Positions 46,673 through 55,820 are shown, counted from the first letter of the stretch. The stretch: DNA of 64,000 nt from Sanguibacter gelidistatuariae (GCF_900096585.1 NZ_FMYH01000002.1:455997-519996); one strand, 5' to 3'. Numbers and translations are program-made. Notes: generated by a model from the letters alone, not told the origin.

Positions 46673-48109
46673 CTAGATCCCCCCGCGCAGCGCGGTGATC
46701 GGTTCGATCGCCGCGGCTTTCATCGCCGGGTACAGGCCGGCGAGCAGGCCGATGACCCCGCCCATCGCGGCGGCGCCGAGCGCCATCTTGATGTCGAGGA
46801 TCGCCGTCCAGTCCTTCATGATCGACACACCCACCACGACGAACACCCCGATCGAGGCGCCGATCAGCCCGCCCAGCAGACCGATGACGACGGACTCCAC
46901 GACGAACTGCCACGCGATGTTGCGCCGGGTGGCCCCGAGCGCACGGCGCAGGCCGATCTCCCCGCGCCGTTCCATGACGGACAGCAGCGTGACGTTGGCG
47001 ATCCCGAGCCCGCCGACCAGCAGCGCGACGCCGCCCAGGGCGAGGAAGATCGCGTTGATGTCCGCCTGGACGTTCGCCCGCAGGTCCGATCCGGCCGGGG
47101 GAGCCTTGACCTTGAAGTTCTCCGGTCCGTTCGGGTCGAGCGCGATCGGTGCCTGTACCTTGACGAGCGGCCCGGCGCCGGTCGCGATCTGGATCTGCAG
47201 CTCGTCCGGGCGGGTGAGGCCGAAGTCCGCCTGCGCGGTGCCCATGGGGAGGATCACGGCGTCGAGCATGTCCGGGCGACGCTCCATCGCATTGACGATC
47301 CCGATGACCGTGTAGCTGTCGTCGCCGATGAAGATCGACGGCTGGCTCTCCAGCCGGCTGATCCCCAGCTTCTCCGCGGCCCGCTCGCCGAGCACGACGA
47401 CGCGGTCGGCGCGGGCGCTGTGCCCGTCGTCGAAGTAGCGTCCGGTGTTGACCTGGCCGCGGACGGCGTCGAGCAGCCCGCCGGAGGTCGCCAGGACCGC
47501 GGGGCCGATGCTCGCCGACGCGGAGGGGTCGTTGACCGGGACGGCCGTGACTTTGGCGCTGTTGGTGTTGACGATTGCGATGAGGCCCGCCTGCTCGACG
47601 CCGTTGAGCCGCATGACGCGTTCGGGGGCGTCCCACGGCAGCTTCGTCTTAGGCTGGGCGTTCCCGCTCCAAGAGTTGCCCGTCGTGTCCGGCTCGACGA
47701 CGACCTGCGTCGCGGCGACCGCGTCGAACTGCGCGCTGATCTGGCCGGCCGCGGTCTGGGCGAGGCCGACGGTCACCACGACGCTGCCGATGCCGAGCAC
47801 GGTGCCCAGGATGGTCAGCAGCAGCCGGCCGGGGCGGGCGCCGATGCCGTGGGCGGCTTCGGCGAACAGGTCACGGACCGAGAAGCGGTCCCGTCGGGCG
47901 CTGAGGTGGATCTGCGCCTTCGCGGTGCGCTCGCCGCGCCCGCGGCGCAGGAAGCCGGGCACCCGCAGGCGGCGACGGGCCTTGGGACGTTCCTGCCCGA
48001 CGTCGGGCAGGACGCCGGCGAGCAGGTCACCCTGCGGAGTGGTCGTCTCGGCGGTCGCCTCAGGGGTGGCCTCGGGCTGCGGGGCGCCCCGGGTCGAGAT
48101 GCGGTCCAT
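46673..48109 (-). CDS. MacB/FtsX-type ABC transporter permease
   Basis: A 478-residue permease of the MacB family. About 95 hydrophilic N-terminal residues (Arg/Lys-rich) precede the first helix (RLLLTILGTVLGIGSVVVTVGL). A large external domain (about 130-340) follows. Three C-terminal helices lie around ALGGVALLVGGLGIANVTLL, the FVVESVVIGLLGGLIGASIG region and AMGGVIGLLAGLYPAM. The motif MERRGEIGLRRALGATRRNI is the family's coupling segment. Its start overlaps the ATPase stop by one base. MacB-type systems do not move substrate through the membrane core; they transmit force to outer proteins or expel lipoproteins, peptides and toxins. Confidence 0.92.
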   Translation of the reverse strand: MDRISTRGAPQPEATPEATAETTTPQGDLLAGVLPDVGQERPKARRRLRVPGFLRRGRGERTAKAQIHLSARRDRFSVRDLFAEAAHGIGARPGRLLLTILGTVLGIGSVVVTVGLAQTAAGQISAQFDAVAATQVVVEPDTTGNSWSGNAQPKTKLPWDAPERVMRLNGVEQAGLIAIVNTNSAKVTAVPVNDPSASASIGPAVLATSGGLLDAVRGQVNTGRYFDDGHSARADRVVVLGERAAEKLGISRLESQPSIFIGDDSYTVIGIVNAMERRPDMLDAVILPMGTAQADFGLTRPDELQIQIATGAGPLVKVQAPIALDPNGPENFKVKAPPAGSDLRANVQADINAIFLALGGVALLVGGLGIANVTLLSVMERRGEIGLRRALGATRRNIAWQFVVESVVIGLLGGLIGASIGVFVVVGVSIMKDWTAILDIKMALGAAAMGGVIGLLAGLYPAMKAAAIEPITALRGGI

Positions 48110-48822
48110 CAGGCGACCTCCGTCAGTTCGCCGTCGGTGATCCGGACCCGGCGGCTGGCGCGGGAGGAGACGGCGAGGTCGTGGGTGATGACGATGAGGG
48201 TGAGGCCGTCACGGTGCAGCTCGTCGAAGAGGTCCATGATCCCGGCGGAATTTGTCGTGTCGAGGTTCCCGGTGGGCTCGTCGGCGAGAAGCAGCTTGGG
48301 GCTGGCGACGACGGCCCGGGCGATGGCCACGCGCTGGCGCTCGCCGCCGGAGAGGGTCGACGGGGTGAAGGTCATCCGGTGTCCCAGGCCCACTCGTTCG
48401 AGGGCGACCTTGGCCCGCTTCGTGCGCTCGCCCCGCGGGACGCCGGAGTACAGGGTGGCGAGGAGCACGTTGTCGAGCACGGTGCGGTTGGGCAGCAGGT
48501 GGAAGGACTGGAACACGAAACCGATCCGCCCGCCGCGCAACGCCGACCGGTCGGACTCGGAGGCCTTCCCGGTGGGCAGCCCGTCCAGCAGGTACTCCCC
48601 GCTCGTGGGGCGGTCGAGCAGCCCGAGGATGTGCAGCAGGGTCGACTTGCCCGAGCCGGATGGGCCGATGATCGACAGGTAGTCACCGGGGTTGACGACC
48701 AGGTTCGCCCCGGTGAGCGCGTGGACGTCGGGCGGACCCGGGAACGTCCGAGTCAGCCCGGCGAGCTCGACGACAGGGTGCGTGACCGGTCCCTGCAGGT
48801 GGATCTCTTCGGTGACCGTCAC
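48109..48822 (-). CDS. MacB/LolD-type ABC transporter ATPase
   Basis: A 237-residue ATPase with Walker A GPSGSGKST, Q-loop VFQSFHLLPNRTVLDNVLL, signature LSGGERQR, Walker B LLLADEPTGNLD and switch His in VITHD. These match the MacB/LolD/FtsE group. It overlaps the upstream adaptor gene by 4 nt and the downstream permease gene by one base. The three genes form a complete MacAB-like unit set between lipoprotein genes. Confidence 0.95.
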   Translation of the reverse strand: MTVTEEIHLQGPVTHPVVELAGLTRTFPGPPDVHALTGANLVVNPGDYLSIIGPSGSGKSTLLHILGLLDRPTSGEYLLDGLPTGKASESDRSALRGGRIGFVFQSFHLLPNRTVLDNVLLATLYSGVPRGERTKRAKVALERVGLGHRMTFTPSTLSGGERQRVAIARAVVASPKLLLADEPTGNLDTTNSAGIMDLFDELHRDGLTLIVITHDLAVSSRASRRVRITDGELTEVA

Positions 48823-50393
48823 TTGCCCACCACGACGAGGTCGCCGTCGGTGAGGTCGATCTCCGAGGAGACGATCTGGACGTACCCGCCCGCAGCCAGG
48901 CCGGTCTCTACCTTGATCAGCTCGGTCGTGTCACCGGTGACCTTGCGCTCGACCCGCGACTCCCCGCCCGGCCCGGCGGTCAGCGCGGCCGAGGGGACCG
49001 CGAGGACCTTGTCGCCGGTCGAGTTGACACCGATCGTGACCTTGATGTTGCTGCCCTGCAGGGTGGCGATCTGTTCCGGGGTCAGCGCGTCCGGGGTGAA
49101 GAGGACGGTGAAGCGGCCGGTGGTGGTCCCGGAGTCGCCGGTATCTCCCTCGTCGGTGCCGGTCTTCTCGGCGGCCTTGATCTCGGTGATCGTCGCGGTG
49201 GACGTGGTGCCGTCGGGGAGCGGGAAGGTCCCCGTCATGCCAGCCTCGAGCAGGTCGGCGTCCGAGCCCGCGACGGAGCCGGAGACGACGATGTTCGCTC
49301 CGGAGACGCTCATGACCGCCTTGGCGCTGGTGACGGTCTCGCCACGGGTCACAGTGACCTGGTCGACGCGTCGCGGGAGCGCGGCGAAGTACGTGATCTC
49401 GCTCGCGGGGAGGGAGGTCAATGTCGCCTCGAGCGCTAGGGCCAGCTCGGTCTCGGCGTCCTTGACGGCCTGGCTCGCGCTGTTGCGTGCGGTCTGCTGG
49501 GCGGCTGTGCCGGTCCCGGCGATCACGGCGTCGCGCTGGACGATCACGAGGTTGAGGCGATCCTGGGCGTCGGCGACGTCGTTCTCCTGCCCGCGGATGT
49601 CCTTGGGCAGGGCCACACCGTCGGCATCGACCTCGGCCGGGGCGTCACGCACGGCGATCGCCGTGTTGAGTGCGCGCTGGGCGCTGTTGACCTCGTTGTC
49701 GGCCGCGAGTCGCTCCGCCTTGGTCGGTCCGGACTTCGCGGTGGTGAGCTCGGCGTCGGCGGCGGTGAGCATGTCCTTGGCCGAGGCGAGCGAGGCGCGT
49801 GCCCCGGTCAGCGCGGCTGCGGCGTCCGCCGACGCGACGGGCGAGGGGTACCCGGCCATGACGTAGAGCTTGTCGACGGCGGCGGCAGTGCGGGCGTCGT
49901 AGAGGTCGGACTCGACGTTGCCCGGGTCGATCCCCAGGCTCGCGAGGGCCTGCTTGAGCTGGATGACGTCCGGGCCGGAGACTCCCACCCGCAGGCTGCG
50001 GAAGGCAGGCAGCTCGCCGGGCAGGGCGATGACCGGGCGCCCGGCGATCTCCAGCAGGATCGACGCCGCGGCGAGCTCGGTCCCGACCTCGGGGACCTTG
50101 CCCGTGACCACGGCGGCCCCGGAGATCTCGCCGGTCTCGATCTTCACCTCGACCGCCTCGTCGTAGAGGACGTCGGCGCGCATCGTCACGTCGTTGGCGA
50201 TGACCCGGTTCTCGACCGGGACGGTGATCAGACCGGCGGTCGGCGGCTGGGCCTTCGCGGCGGCGTCGCTCGGGGACTGGATGAAGCGGCTGAGCAGCAT
50301 GCCGGCAGCGAGCGAGAGGACGGCGACGATCGCGATCAGCCAGATGACTCGGTGACCGCGCAGCAGCGCGGTCCCGCGACCTGCGCCGCTCAC
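48819..50393 (-). CDS. Membrane-fusion/adaptor protein with peptidoglycan-binding domain
   Basis: A 524-residue single-pass adaptor of the MacA/HlyD type. GTG 50393 is chosen because it overlaps the stop of the upstream lipoprotein gene by 4 nt (GTGA). The membrane anchor is at about residues 12-30. A peptidoglycan-binding-1-like domain follows at about 130-185 (SLRVGVSGPDVIQLKQAL, AVDKLYVMAGY). Next comes an Ala/Glu/Asp-rich helical hairpin (about 195-345) and beta-rich lipoyl/barrel domains, with GLAAGGYVQIVSSEIDLTDG near the end. In a Gram-positive cell the wall-binding domain would tether the adaptor to peptidoglycan instead of an outer-membrane channel. Confidence 0.87.
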   Translation of the reverse strand: MSGAGRGTALLRGHRVIWLIAIVAVLSLAAGMLLSRFIQSPSDAAAKAQPPTAGLITVPVENRVIANDVTMRADVLYDEAVEVKIETGEISGAAVVTGKVPEVGTELAAASILLEIAGRPVIALPGELPAFRSLRVGVSGPDVIQLKQALASLGIDPGNVESDLYDARTAAAVDKLYVMAGYPSPVASADAAAALTGARASLASAKDMLTAADAELTTAKSGPTKAERLAADNEVNSAQRALNTAIAVRDAPAEVDADGVALPKDIRGQENDVADAQDRLNLVIVQRDAVIAGTGTAAQQTARNSASQAVKDAETELALALEATLTSLPASEITYFAALPRRVDQVTVTRGETVTSAKAVMSVSGANIVVSGSVAGSDADLLEAGMTGTFPLPDGTTSTATITEIKAAEKTGTDEGDTGDSGTTTGRFTVLFTPDALTPEQIATLQGSNIKVTIGVNSTGDKVLAVPSAALTAGPGGESRVERKVTGDTTELIKVETGLAAGGYVQIVSSEIDLTDGDLVVVGK

Positions 50394-51390
50394 TTCCGGG
50401 TGTCCTGGACGGCGGCGACGAACTCGTCGAGGGCGGCCTTGTTGTCCTTGACGAAGGCTTCCTCGAGCTCGAACTGAACCTTCTGCGAGATCTTGGCCAG
50501 GTCGACCGATTCCTTGCACTTGAAGTCGGCGAGCGCGGTCGAGAGCTCGATCTCACGGAAGGCCGCGATGGCCTCGCTCGAGGGGCCGGTGTAGTCCTCG
50601 GCCATCTCACCCTCGAAGCTGTAGAGCTCGTTCTGCGCTTCGCTCACGGAGGTCATGGCGTCGTCGGGGGTGGCGAACTCGGCGAAGCCGGCGTCAGCCA
50701 TGCAGTCGGCCCATTTGGCGGACAGCTCGACGACGCGGGGGTCCTTCTGCGCGGACGTGTAGAGCTCGTTCATGGAGTCCATGAGGTCTTCGAACCGAGG
50801 GTCGGAGTAGATGTCCTGCTCGTCGCCGCTGATCTCGTGCTGAGCGGAGCCCTGGCAGCCGCTGTCCTCCCAGTTGTACTCGTAGGTCTCCATCTCTTCT
50901 TCGGTCATCTCCGGCTGGACACCGTAGAGCACCTCGTAGAAGGCCGTCATCTCGGTCTCGGACAGGGTGGCGACGTAGTCCGCGTTCGGGTCGACCCACT
51001 CCTGCGTCGGCTCGCCATCGGTCGGCTCCTCGGTCGCCTCCATGCCCATCGACATGCCGTAGCCGTTCTTGGCCACCCACTCCTCGGTGTTCATGTCGGC
51101 GAAGTCGTCCTCGTTGAAGGACATCGACATGCTCGAGTAGTCCTGCGGGGTGTACTCGAAGCCCTCCGCGGCCATGCACTCGGCGACCAGGTTCTCTACC
51201 TCGGCCTGCTGACGGGTGCTCTCCTCCTGGTCATACTCGCCAAAGGCGGCGCTCATGATCTTGGACAGCGGACCTTCCTCAGGCTCGGCGCCGGTGGACC
51301 CGGGCTTCTCGTCGCCCGAGCACCCGGCCAGGGCAACAGGCCGACGAGTGCAACTGCTGAGGACAGGCGCAGGAGGGAAGGTCGGATCAT
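50390..51390 (-). pseudogene. Four-cysteine lipoprotein, subfamily B, frameshifted in the signal peptide
   Basis: The mature part (from about 51330 to 50390) is intact: lipobox VALAGC followed by SGDEKPGSTGAEPEE, then CMAAEGFEYTPQDYSS, WVAKNGYG, DSGCQGSAQHE, WADCMADAGFAEFATP, LADFKCKESVDL and EEAFVKDNKAALDEFV. The expected signal peptide starts at ATG 51390, behind AAAGGAG, and reads MIRPSLLRLSSAVALVGL, but in a different frame. One missing base near 51337 would join it to VALAGC. As written, the only in-frame ATG for the mature part is 51256, which removes the lipobox. This is either a real mutation or a sequencing error. It is the first gene of the transporter operon. Confidence 0.75.
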
Positions 51391-51463
51391 GGTCGGCAGG
51401 TCTCCTTTGACGAGGAATGCAATATGGTTGAAACCGGTACTAGACGGCATGCTGCTTGCCACA

Positions 51464-51507
51464 ACCCTAGACGCTGTGAGTCTCCTATGGGTCCACCCAT
51501 AGGTGGA
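51464..51507 (-). promoter_or_regulatory. Palindrome plus -10 box upstream of the lipoprotein/transporter operon
   Basis: TCCACCCATAGGTGGA (51492-51507) is an inverted repeat (TCCACC/GGTGGA around CATA). Reading on the reverse strand, TAGGGT follows after 22 bp (51469-51464). The palindrome starts 101 bp before the ATG at 51390. Three other lipoprotein units have related elements. Confidence 0.6.
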
Positions 51508-51535
51508 CATTCACTCACGTTCTCGCAGGTGGGGA

Positions 51536-52386
51536 TCATCCGATCGGCTGACGGGCCTCCGTGAGTGCGGCGACGTATTCATCGAGGAGGGCCTTGTTGT
51601 CTTTGATGAAGGTCTTCTCGAGCTCGAACCGGACTTGTTGCTCTGTCGTGTCCCAGTCCACCTTCTGCTTGCACCTGAAGTCAGCGAGCGCGGTCGAGAG
51701 CTCGAGCGCGCGAAACTCGGCCCTGGCATCACTTGAGGGGCCGCTGCCCGCCGGGGATCCCGCACTGAGGTCGCGGTCAGCTGAACGCATAGACGTCTCG
51801 TCGTCCTCGGGGGTGGCGAGGTCGGTGAAACCGGCGTCGGCCATGCAGTCCACCCAGTCGGCGGCGGCCTCGGCGACGCGAGGGTCGTCCAGCTCCGCGG
51901 AGAAGAGGACGGAGAGGGCCTCGGTGAAGGTCTCGTAGGTCACGCTCTGGTAGACGGCATCTTCTTTGGCGTTGATCTCGTGCTGAGCGGCGCCGTCACA
52001 GCCGCCGCGCTCTGGGCCGACTCCCGAACCGTGTCCATGGCGGTCGATATGCCGTAGCCGTTCGTGGCCACCCACGCCTCGGTGTTCTGGTCGGCCAGGT
52101 CCTCGTCGGTGGCCACGGTGACGGTTCCCGTGAGGTCCCGTGGAAGGTACTCAAAACCCTCCGCGGTCATGCACTCCGCGATCAGGTTCTCAGATCTGAC
52201 CCCGATCTTGTCGTAGTACTCCTGGTCACGGGCGCCCTCGGCGTCCCCGAGGAGCTGGGCCAAGGGGCCCTCCCTGTCCCCGGGGGCAGCAGTTGGCGCC
52301 GCCGTGCTGCCCGAGCACCCGGCAACGATGACCAGGCCGATCAGAGACGCCACTGACATCTCCCACGTGGGCATACGCCCGCTCAT
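51536..52386 (-). pseudogene. Four-cysteine lipoprotein, subfamily B, deleted and frameshifted copy
   Basis: The N-terminal half (from ATG 52386) has lipobox VAGC, CMTAEGFEYLPRD and WVATNGYGISTAMD. The C-terminal half, in another frame, has GGCDGAAQHEINAKED, WVDCMADAGFTDLATP, LADFRCKQKVDW and EKTFIKDNKALLDEYV. Compared with its neighbour at 50390, about 50 residues between GYG and the second cysteine (the DPN..Y..LS region) are missing and the frame changes at about 51990-52040. All four cysteine motifs survive at DNA level, so the decay is recent or the locus is recombining. It lies 5 nt after the upstream lipoprotein stop. Confidence 0.8.
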
Positions 52387-52391
52387 GCCGT

Positions 52392-53453
52392 TCACTCCCT
52401 GGCCTCGTGGTACGCCGCGACGAACTCGTCGATCTCGGCCTTGTGGTCGTCGACGAAGGTGGCCTCGAGCTCGAAGACGACCGTGTTCCACGTCGACTGC
52501 CAGCCGACCTGCTCCCGACAGGTGAAGTCCGCAAACGCGAGGGCGATCTCCTGCTCGCGGAACTCCGCGAGCTGCTCGCGGGTGGGACTGACGTAGTCGC
52601 CGGGAGTCCCGACGTCGCTGAAGAGTGCATTCGAGGCGCTGCTGAGGGAGTCCGCGGCCTCCGCCGGAGCGGGGAAGTCGGTGTACCCCTCGTCGGCCAT
52701 GCAGTCGGCCCATGCAGCATCGGCGGCCATCGTGCGGGGATCTTCCTTCACATCGGCGTAGATGTCGTTCATCGCCCGGAAGAGGACGGTGAACTCGGGG
52801 CCGTTGAAGAAGGCGGACTCGTTGCCGGAAACCTTCTCGTCGGCTATGCCGGAGCACCCGGCCGTCGACGGGTCATAGGAACTCTCGCCCGACTCCACCT
52901 CCTCCTCGGTCAGGCCCTTGGACTCGCCGTAGAGAGCCGCGCGGTACGCGGCCGACTCCGCTTTCGACAGGGACGCGGCATAGTCCGTGTTGGGGTCGGT
53001 ATGCAGGGGAACGGGCTCGCCGTCGGCCTGGGTGTTGACCAGCACGATGCCGTAGCCGTTCGTGGCGGCCCACTCGGCGGTGCCCTGCCCGACGAACCTC
53101 TCCTCATCGACGGCGTCGAACAACGACGAGTAGTCGACCGGGATGTAGTCGAAGCCCTGCTCGGTCATGCACGCCGCGATCTCGTTCTCAAGGGCGGCGC
53201 TCCTGGTACGCATCTCCTGAGGGTCCGGTCTGCCCAAGATCCCGCCCATAGCCTTCGAGAGCGGGCCGTCCTGCGGCCACGTGGCGGTGGCCTCGGGAGT
53301 TGGTGTCTGTGAGGCGCATCCGGTGAGGGCCATCGCCGCGACGAGGATCGTGACGCGCAGCGGTTGGTAGTTCACGGGGCGAGGCGCGCCACGCTCTCGC
53401 GAGCGTCGCGTGCTTGCTCGGGGGAGCAGGCCGTCGGCGGGGTGGTGTGACAT
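52392..53453 (-). CDS. Four-cysteine lipoprotein, subfamily B, intact copy (unknown function)
   Basis: A 353-residue lipoprotein. ATG 53453 has an AAGGA ribosome site; GTG 53375 (VNYQPLRVTILVAAMAL) gives a more normal signal peptide with lipobox LTGC and is a serious alternative. Motifs: CMTEQGFDYIPVDYSS, WAATNGYG, HTDPNTDYAASLSKAE, TAGCSGIADEKVSGNE, WADCMADEGYTDFPAP, FADFTCREQVGW and EATFVDDHKAEIDEFV. It heads a two-gene unit whose second gene is the degraded copy at 51536-52386, and it carries the shared palindrome about 98 bp upstream. Confidence 0.8.
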   Translation of the reverse strand: MSHHPADGLLPRASTRRSRERGAPRPVNYQPLRVTILVAAMALTGCASQTPTPEATATWPQDGPLSKAMGGILGRPDPQEMRTRSAALENEIAACMTEQGFDYIPVDYSSLFDAVDEERFVGQGTAEWAATNGYGIVLVNTQADGEPVPLHTDPNTDYAASLSKAESAAYRAALYGESKGLTEEEVESGESSYDPSTAGCSGIADEKVSGNESAFFNGPEFTVLFRAMNDIYADVKEDPRTMAADAAWADCMADEGYTDFPAPAEAADSLSSASNALFSDVGTPGDYVSPTREQLAEFREQEIALAFADFTCREQVGWQSTWNTVVFELEATFVDDHKAEIDEFVAAYHEARE

Positions 53454-53522
53454 GGGCGAGCATCCTTGCTCGAGACGCTTGCAACGGCCAGATCCGGCAC
53501 CGGGCGGCGTTTTGATACGCCC

Positions 53523-53567
53523 ACCCTAGGTGCCTGGATCGCCCGCGTCTATCCATCCCGGGACGGA
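53523..53567 (-). promoter_or_regulatory. Palindrome plus -10 box upstream of lipoprotein 52392-53453
   Basis: TCCATCCCGGGACGGA (53552-53567) is an inverted repeat with one mismatch in each arm pair; flanking TAT/ATA extends it. TAGGGT follows 23 bp downstream on the reverse strand (53528-53523), and TAGACG 17 bp before it is a fair -35. Confidence 0.55.
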
Positions 53568-53587
53568 TATCACCACCACACCGACCG

Positions 53588-54757
53588 TCAGACGACGCTG
53601 AGCCCCAGCCGGCGTCCGGCCAGCCCGCGGCCGCGCGCCGCGAGCGTGCGGGAGATCTCGATGAGGGCCAACGCGGCGGGGGAGGTGGGGTCGCTGAGCA
53701 CGACGGGGATTCCCTCGTCCCCGCCCTCGCGCAGCGTCACGTCGAGCGGGATGTGGCCGAGGAGCGGCACCTCGCCGCCGGTCAGCGACGTCAGGTTCGC
53801 GGCGACCCGCTCCCCGCCGCCCGTCCCGAACAGCGCGAGCCGGGAGCCGTCGGCCTGCTCGAACCAGGACATGTTCTCGATCACGCCGACAAGTCCCTGG
53901 TTGGTCTGCACGGCCACCGACCCGGCGCGCTCGGCGACCTCGGCCGCGGCCACCTGCGGGGTGGTCACCACGACGATCTCGCTGTTGGGGAGTAGCTGGG
54001 CGACGGAGATGGCGATGTCACCGGTGCCGGGGGGCAGGTCGAGCAGCAGCACGTCCAGGTCGCCCCAGAACACGTCCGCGAGGAACTGCTCGAGCGCGCG
54101 GTGCAGCATCGGACCGCGCCACACGACCGGCTGCCCGGCGGGCACGAACATGCCGATCGAGACGACCTTGACCTCGTGGGCGATCGGCGGCAGGAGCATG
54201 TTGTCGACCTTGGTCGGCTGGCCGGTCACTCCCAGCAGGCGGGGGATCGAGAAGCCGTAGATGTCGGCGTCGAGCACACCGACCTTGAGGCCGTCCGCGG
54301 CCATCGCGGCCGCGAGGTTCGCGGTCACGGTCGACTTACCGACCCCGCCCTTGCCCGAGGCGATCGCGTACACCTTGGTCAGGGAGCCAGGCTTGGAGAA
54401 GGGGATCTCGGGGGCGCCGGTGCCGCCGCGCAGCAGGGTGCGCAGGCCCAGGCGCTGCTCGGTGCTCATCACCCCGAGCTCGATGCGCACGTCTTCGATG
54501 CCCTCCACGGTGAGCGCCGCGGCGCTCGACTCGGAGGTCAGCGTGCTCTTCATCGGACACCCGGCCGTCGTGAGGTCGATCCCGACGACGGCGCGCGCCG
54601 CCCCCGGGCGCCCCGCGATCTCCTGCACGACGACGGAGCGCACCATCGACAGCTCGGTGATCGGTCGGCGGATCTCTGGGTCGATGACCGTGGTGAGCGC
54701 CTCGTGGACGGCGGTCTCGAGGGCGGTCAGGTCAGCCGGGAGCAAGGAGTCAGCCAT
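53588..54757 (-). CDS. mrp: Mrp/ApbC family iron-sulfur cluster carrier ATPase
   Basis: A 389-residue P-loop protein that carries or inserts Fe-S clusters. An N-terminal MIP18/DUF59 domain (about 1-105, with TAGCPMKSTL) is followed by the deviant Walker A SGKGGVGKST at about residues 133-142. LDADIYGFSIPRLLG and LLLDLPPGTGDIAI are further family motifs. The C-terminal CxxC of E. coli Mrp is absent: the equivalent MSWFEQADGSRLALFGTGGGE has none, as in other actinobacterial Mrps. It stands between two blocks of the lipoprotein array; DUF1003, MgtE and stress-protein genes usually lie close to it. Confidence 0.93.
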   Translation of the reverse strand: MADSLLPADLTALETAVHEALTTVIDPEIRRPITELSMVRSVVVQEIAGRPGAARAVVGIDLTTAGCPMKSTLTSESSAAALTVEGIEDVRIELGVMSTEQRLGLRTLLRGGTGAPEIPFSKPGSLTKVYAIASGKGGVGKSTVTANLAAAMAADGLKVGVLDADIYGFSIPRLLGVTGQPTKVDNMLLPPIAHEVKVVSIGMFVPAGQPVVWRGPMLHRALEQFLADVFWGDLDVLLLDLPPGTGDIAISVAQLLPNSEIVVVTTPQVAAAEVAERAGSVAVQTNQGLVGVIENMSWFEQADGSRLALFGTGGGERVAANLTSLTGGEVPLLGHIPLDVTLREGGDEGIPVVLSDPTSPAALALIEISRTLAARGRGLAGRRLGLSVV

Positions 54758-54821
54758 GGCGCCATCCTACGCAGCGTGGGGCCGTGGAAAGTGTGACCTT
54801 GGTCGATCGGAGGCTTGCGGA

Positions 54822-55820
54822 CTACTTCGCCTGGGAGGCCTGGACGACATAGTCGATGTACTCGTCGATCTCGGCCTTGTTGTCTGCGAGGAACTGGGCC
54901 TCGACCTCGTCGATGACGGAGTCCCGTACCGTCTCCCAGTCCACGGCTTCCTTGCAGTCGTAGTCGGCGAGGGCGACGGCGATCTCAAGGGCCTTGACCT
55001 CGTCGGAGGTGATGTAGGGGTCACCATCGGGACCGGGAGTGCCCTGGATCACGGCCGAGACGGACTCCCAGGCGTCGGTCGGAGAGGTGTAGACGTGCCC
55101 GGCGTCGGCCATGCAGTGCGCCCACTCGGTCGCCAGGTCCACCATCCTGGGGTGGGTGTCCAGGTCGCGCCAGGTAGTGGCGTACATGCGTTCCAGCAGG
55201 TCGGCATAGTCGGCGAAGAAGGCAGTGTCCCTGTCGGCATGCTGGACGAAGGCGGCCCAGGTGTAGCACCCGTCGGCCCGGGACCAGGGGGTGGACTCAT
55301 CCCTGTCGTTGGAGAGCGGGGGTCCGTTCAGCGCGAGATCGTAGGCGGCCTTGGTGCCCTCGGACAGCTGGGCGTAGATCGCGTCGTTCGGGTCGACTGA
55401 CGGGGGCCGCGCGGCGTTGGCGACACCGGAGGCGATCCAGGCGTCTCGTTCTGGACCTTCCAGCATTCCGCCGCTGAGGTCGTAGCCGACCCGGGCCACC
55501 CAGTCTCGGGTGCCCTTGTCGGAGACCTCGAGGTGGATCGTCTCGGGGGCGATGTAGGGGATGTAGTCGAACCCTGCCTCGGCCATGCAGGTGGCGATCC
55601 CCTCCTGGATCTCGATGTTGAGCGCAAGCTGTGCATCCTCGCCCGTCAAGGCTTCGGTGACCGGCGCCAGGTACTCCGTGAGCGGTCCCTCATAGCCCGT
55701 GCTGGGGCTGGCCGTGGCTTCGGGTGCGTCGCTCGCCGAGCAGCCTGACAGGACGAGGCTCAGTGCGGCGAGGAGCGCAGCAGTGCCTGCAGCGGTCCAG
55801 GGGTGAGCGGGTGCAGGCAA
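54822..55820 (-). CDS. Four-cysteine lipoprotein, subfamily C, copy 1 (unknown function)
   Basis: A 332-residue lipoprotein. TTG 55820 is chosen because GAGGAG lies 7 nt before it and it opens a clean signal peptide (PAPAHPWTAAGTAALLAALS) with lipobox LSGC; a GTG at 55847 is possible. Motifs: CMAEAGFDYIPYIAP, WVARVGYDLSGG, VDPNDAIYAQLSEGTKAAYDLAL, ADGCYTWAAF, WAHCMADAGHVYTSP, LADYDCKEAVDW and EAQFLADNKAEIDEYI (some quoted in part). It is the only gene of its unit, between mrp and the 55943-57945 pair, with its own palindrome upstream. Confidence 0.82.
   Translation of the reverse strand: MPAPAHPWTAAGTAALLAALSLVLSGCSASDAPEATASPSTGYEGPLTEYLAPVTEALTGEDAQLALNIEIQEGIATCMAEAGFDYIPYIAPETIHLEVSDKGTRDWVARVGYDLSGGMLEGPERDAWIASGVANAARPPSVDPNDAIYAQLSEGTKAAYDLALNGPPLSNDRDESTPWSRADGCYTWAAFVQHADRDTAFFADYADLLERMYATTWRDLDTHPRMVDLATEWAHCMADAGHVYTSPTDAWESVSAVIQGTPGPDGDPYITSDEVKALEIAVALADYDCKEAVDWETVRDSVIDEVEAQFLADNKAEIDEYIDYVVQASQAK

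Noticed and set aside
51330-51345. Programmed ribosomal frameshifting as an explanation for the split lipoprotein signal peptide.
   Set aside because: No slippery heptamer or convincing downstream structure is visible near the junction; a one-base mutation or read error is simpler.
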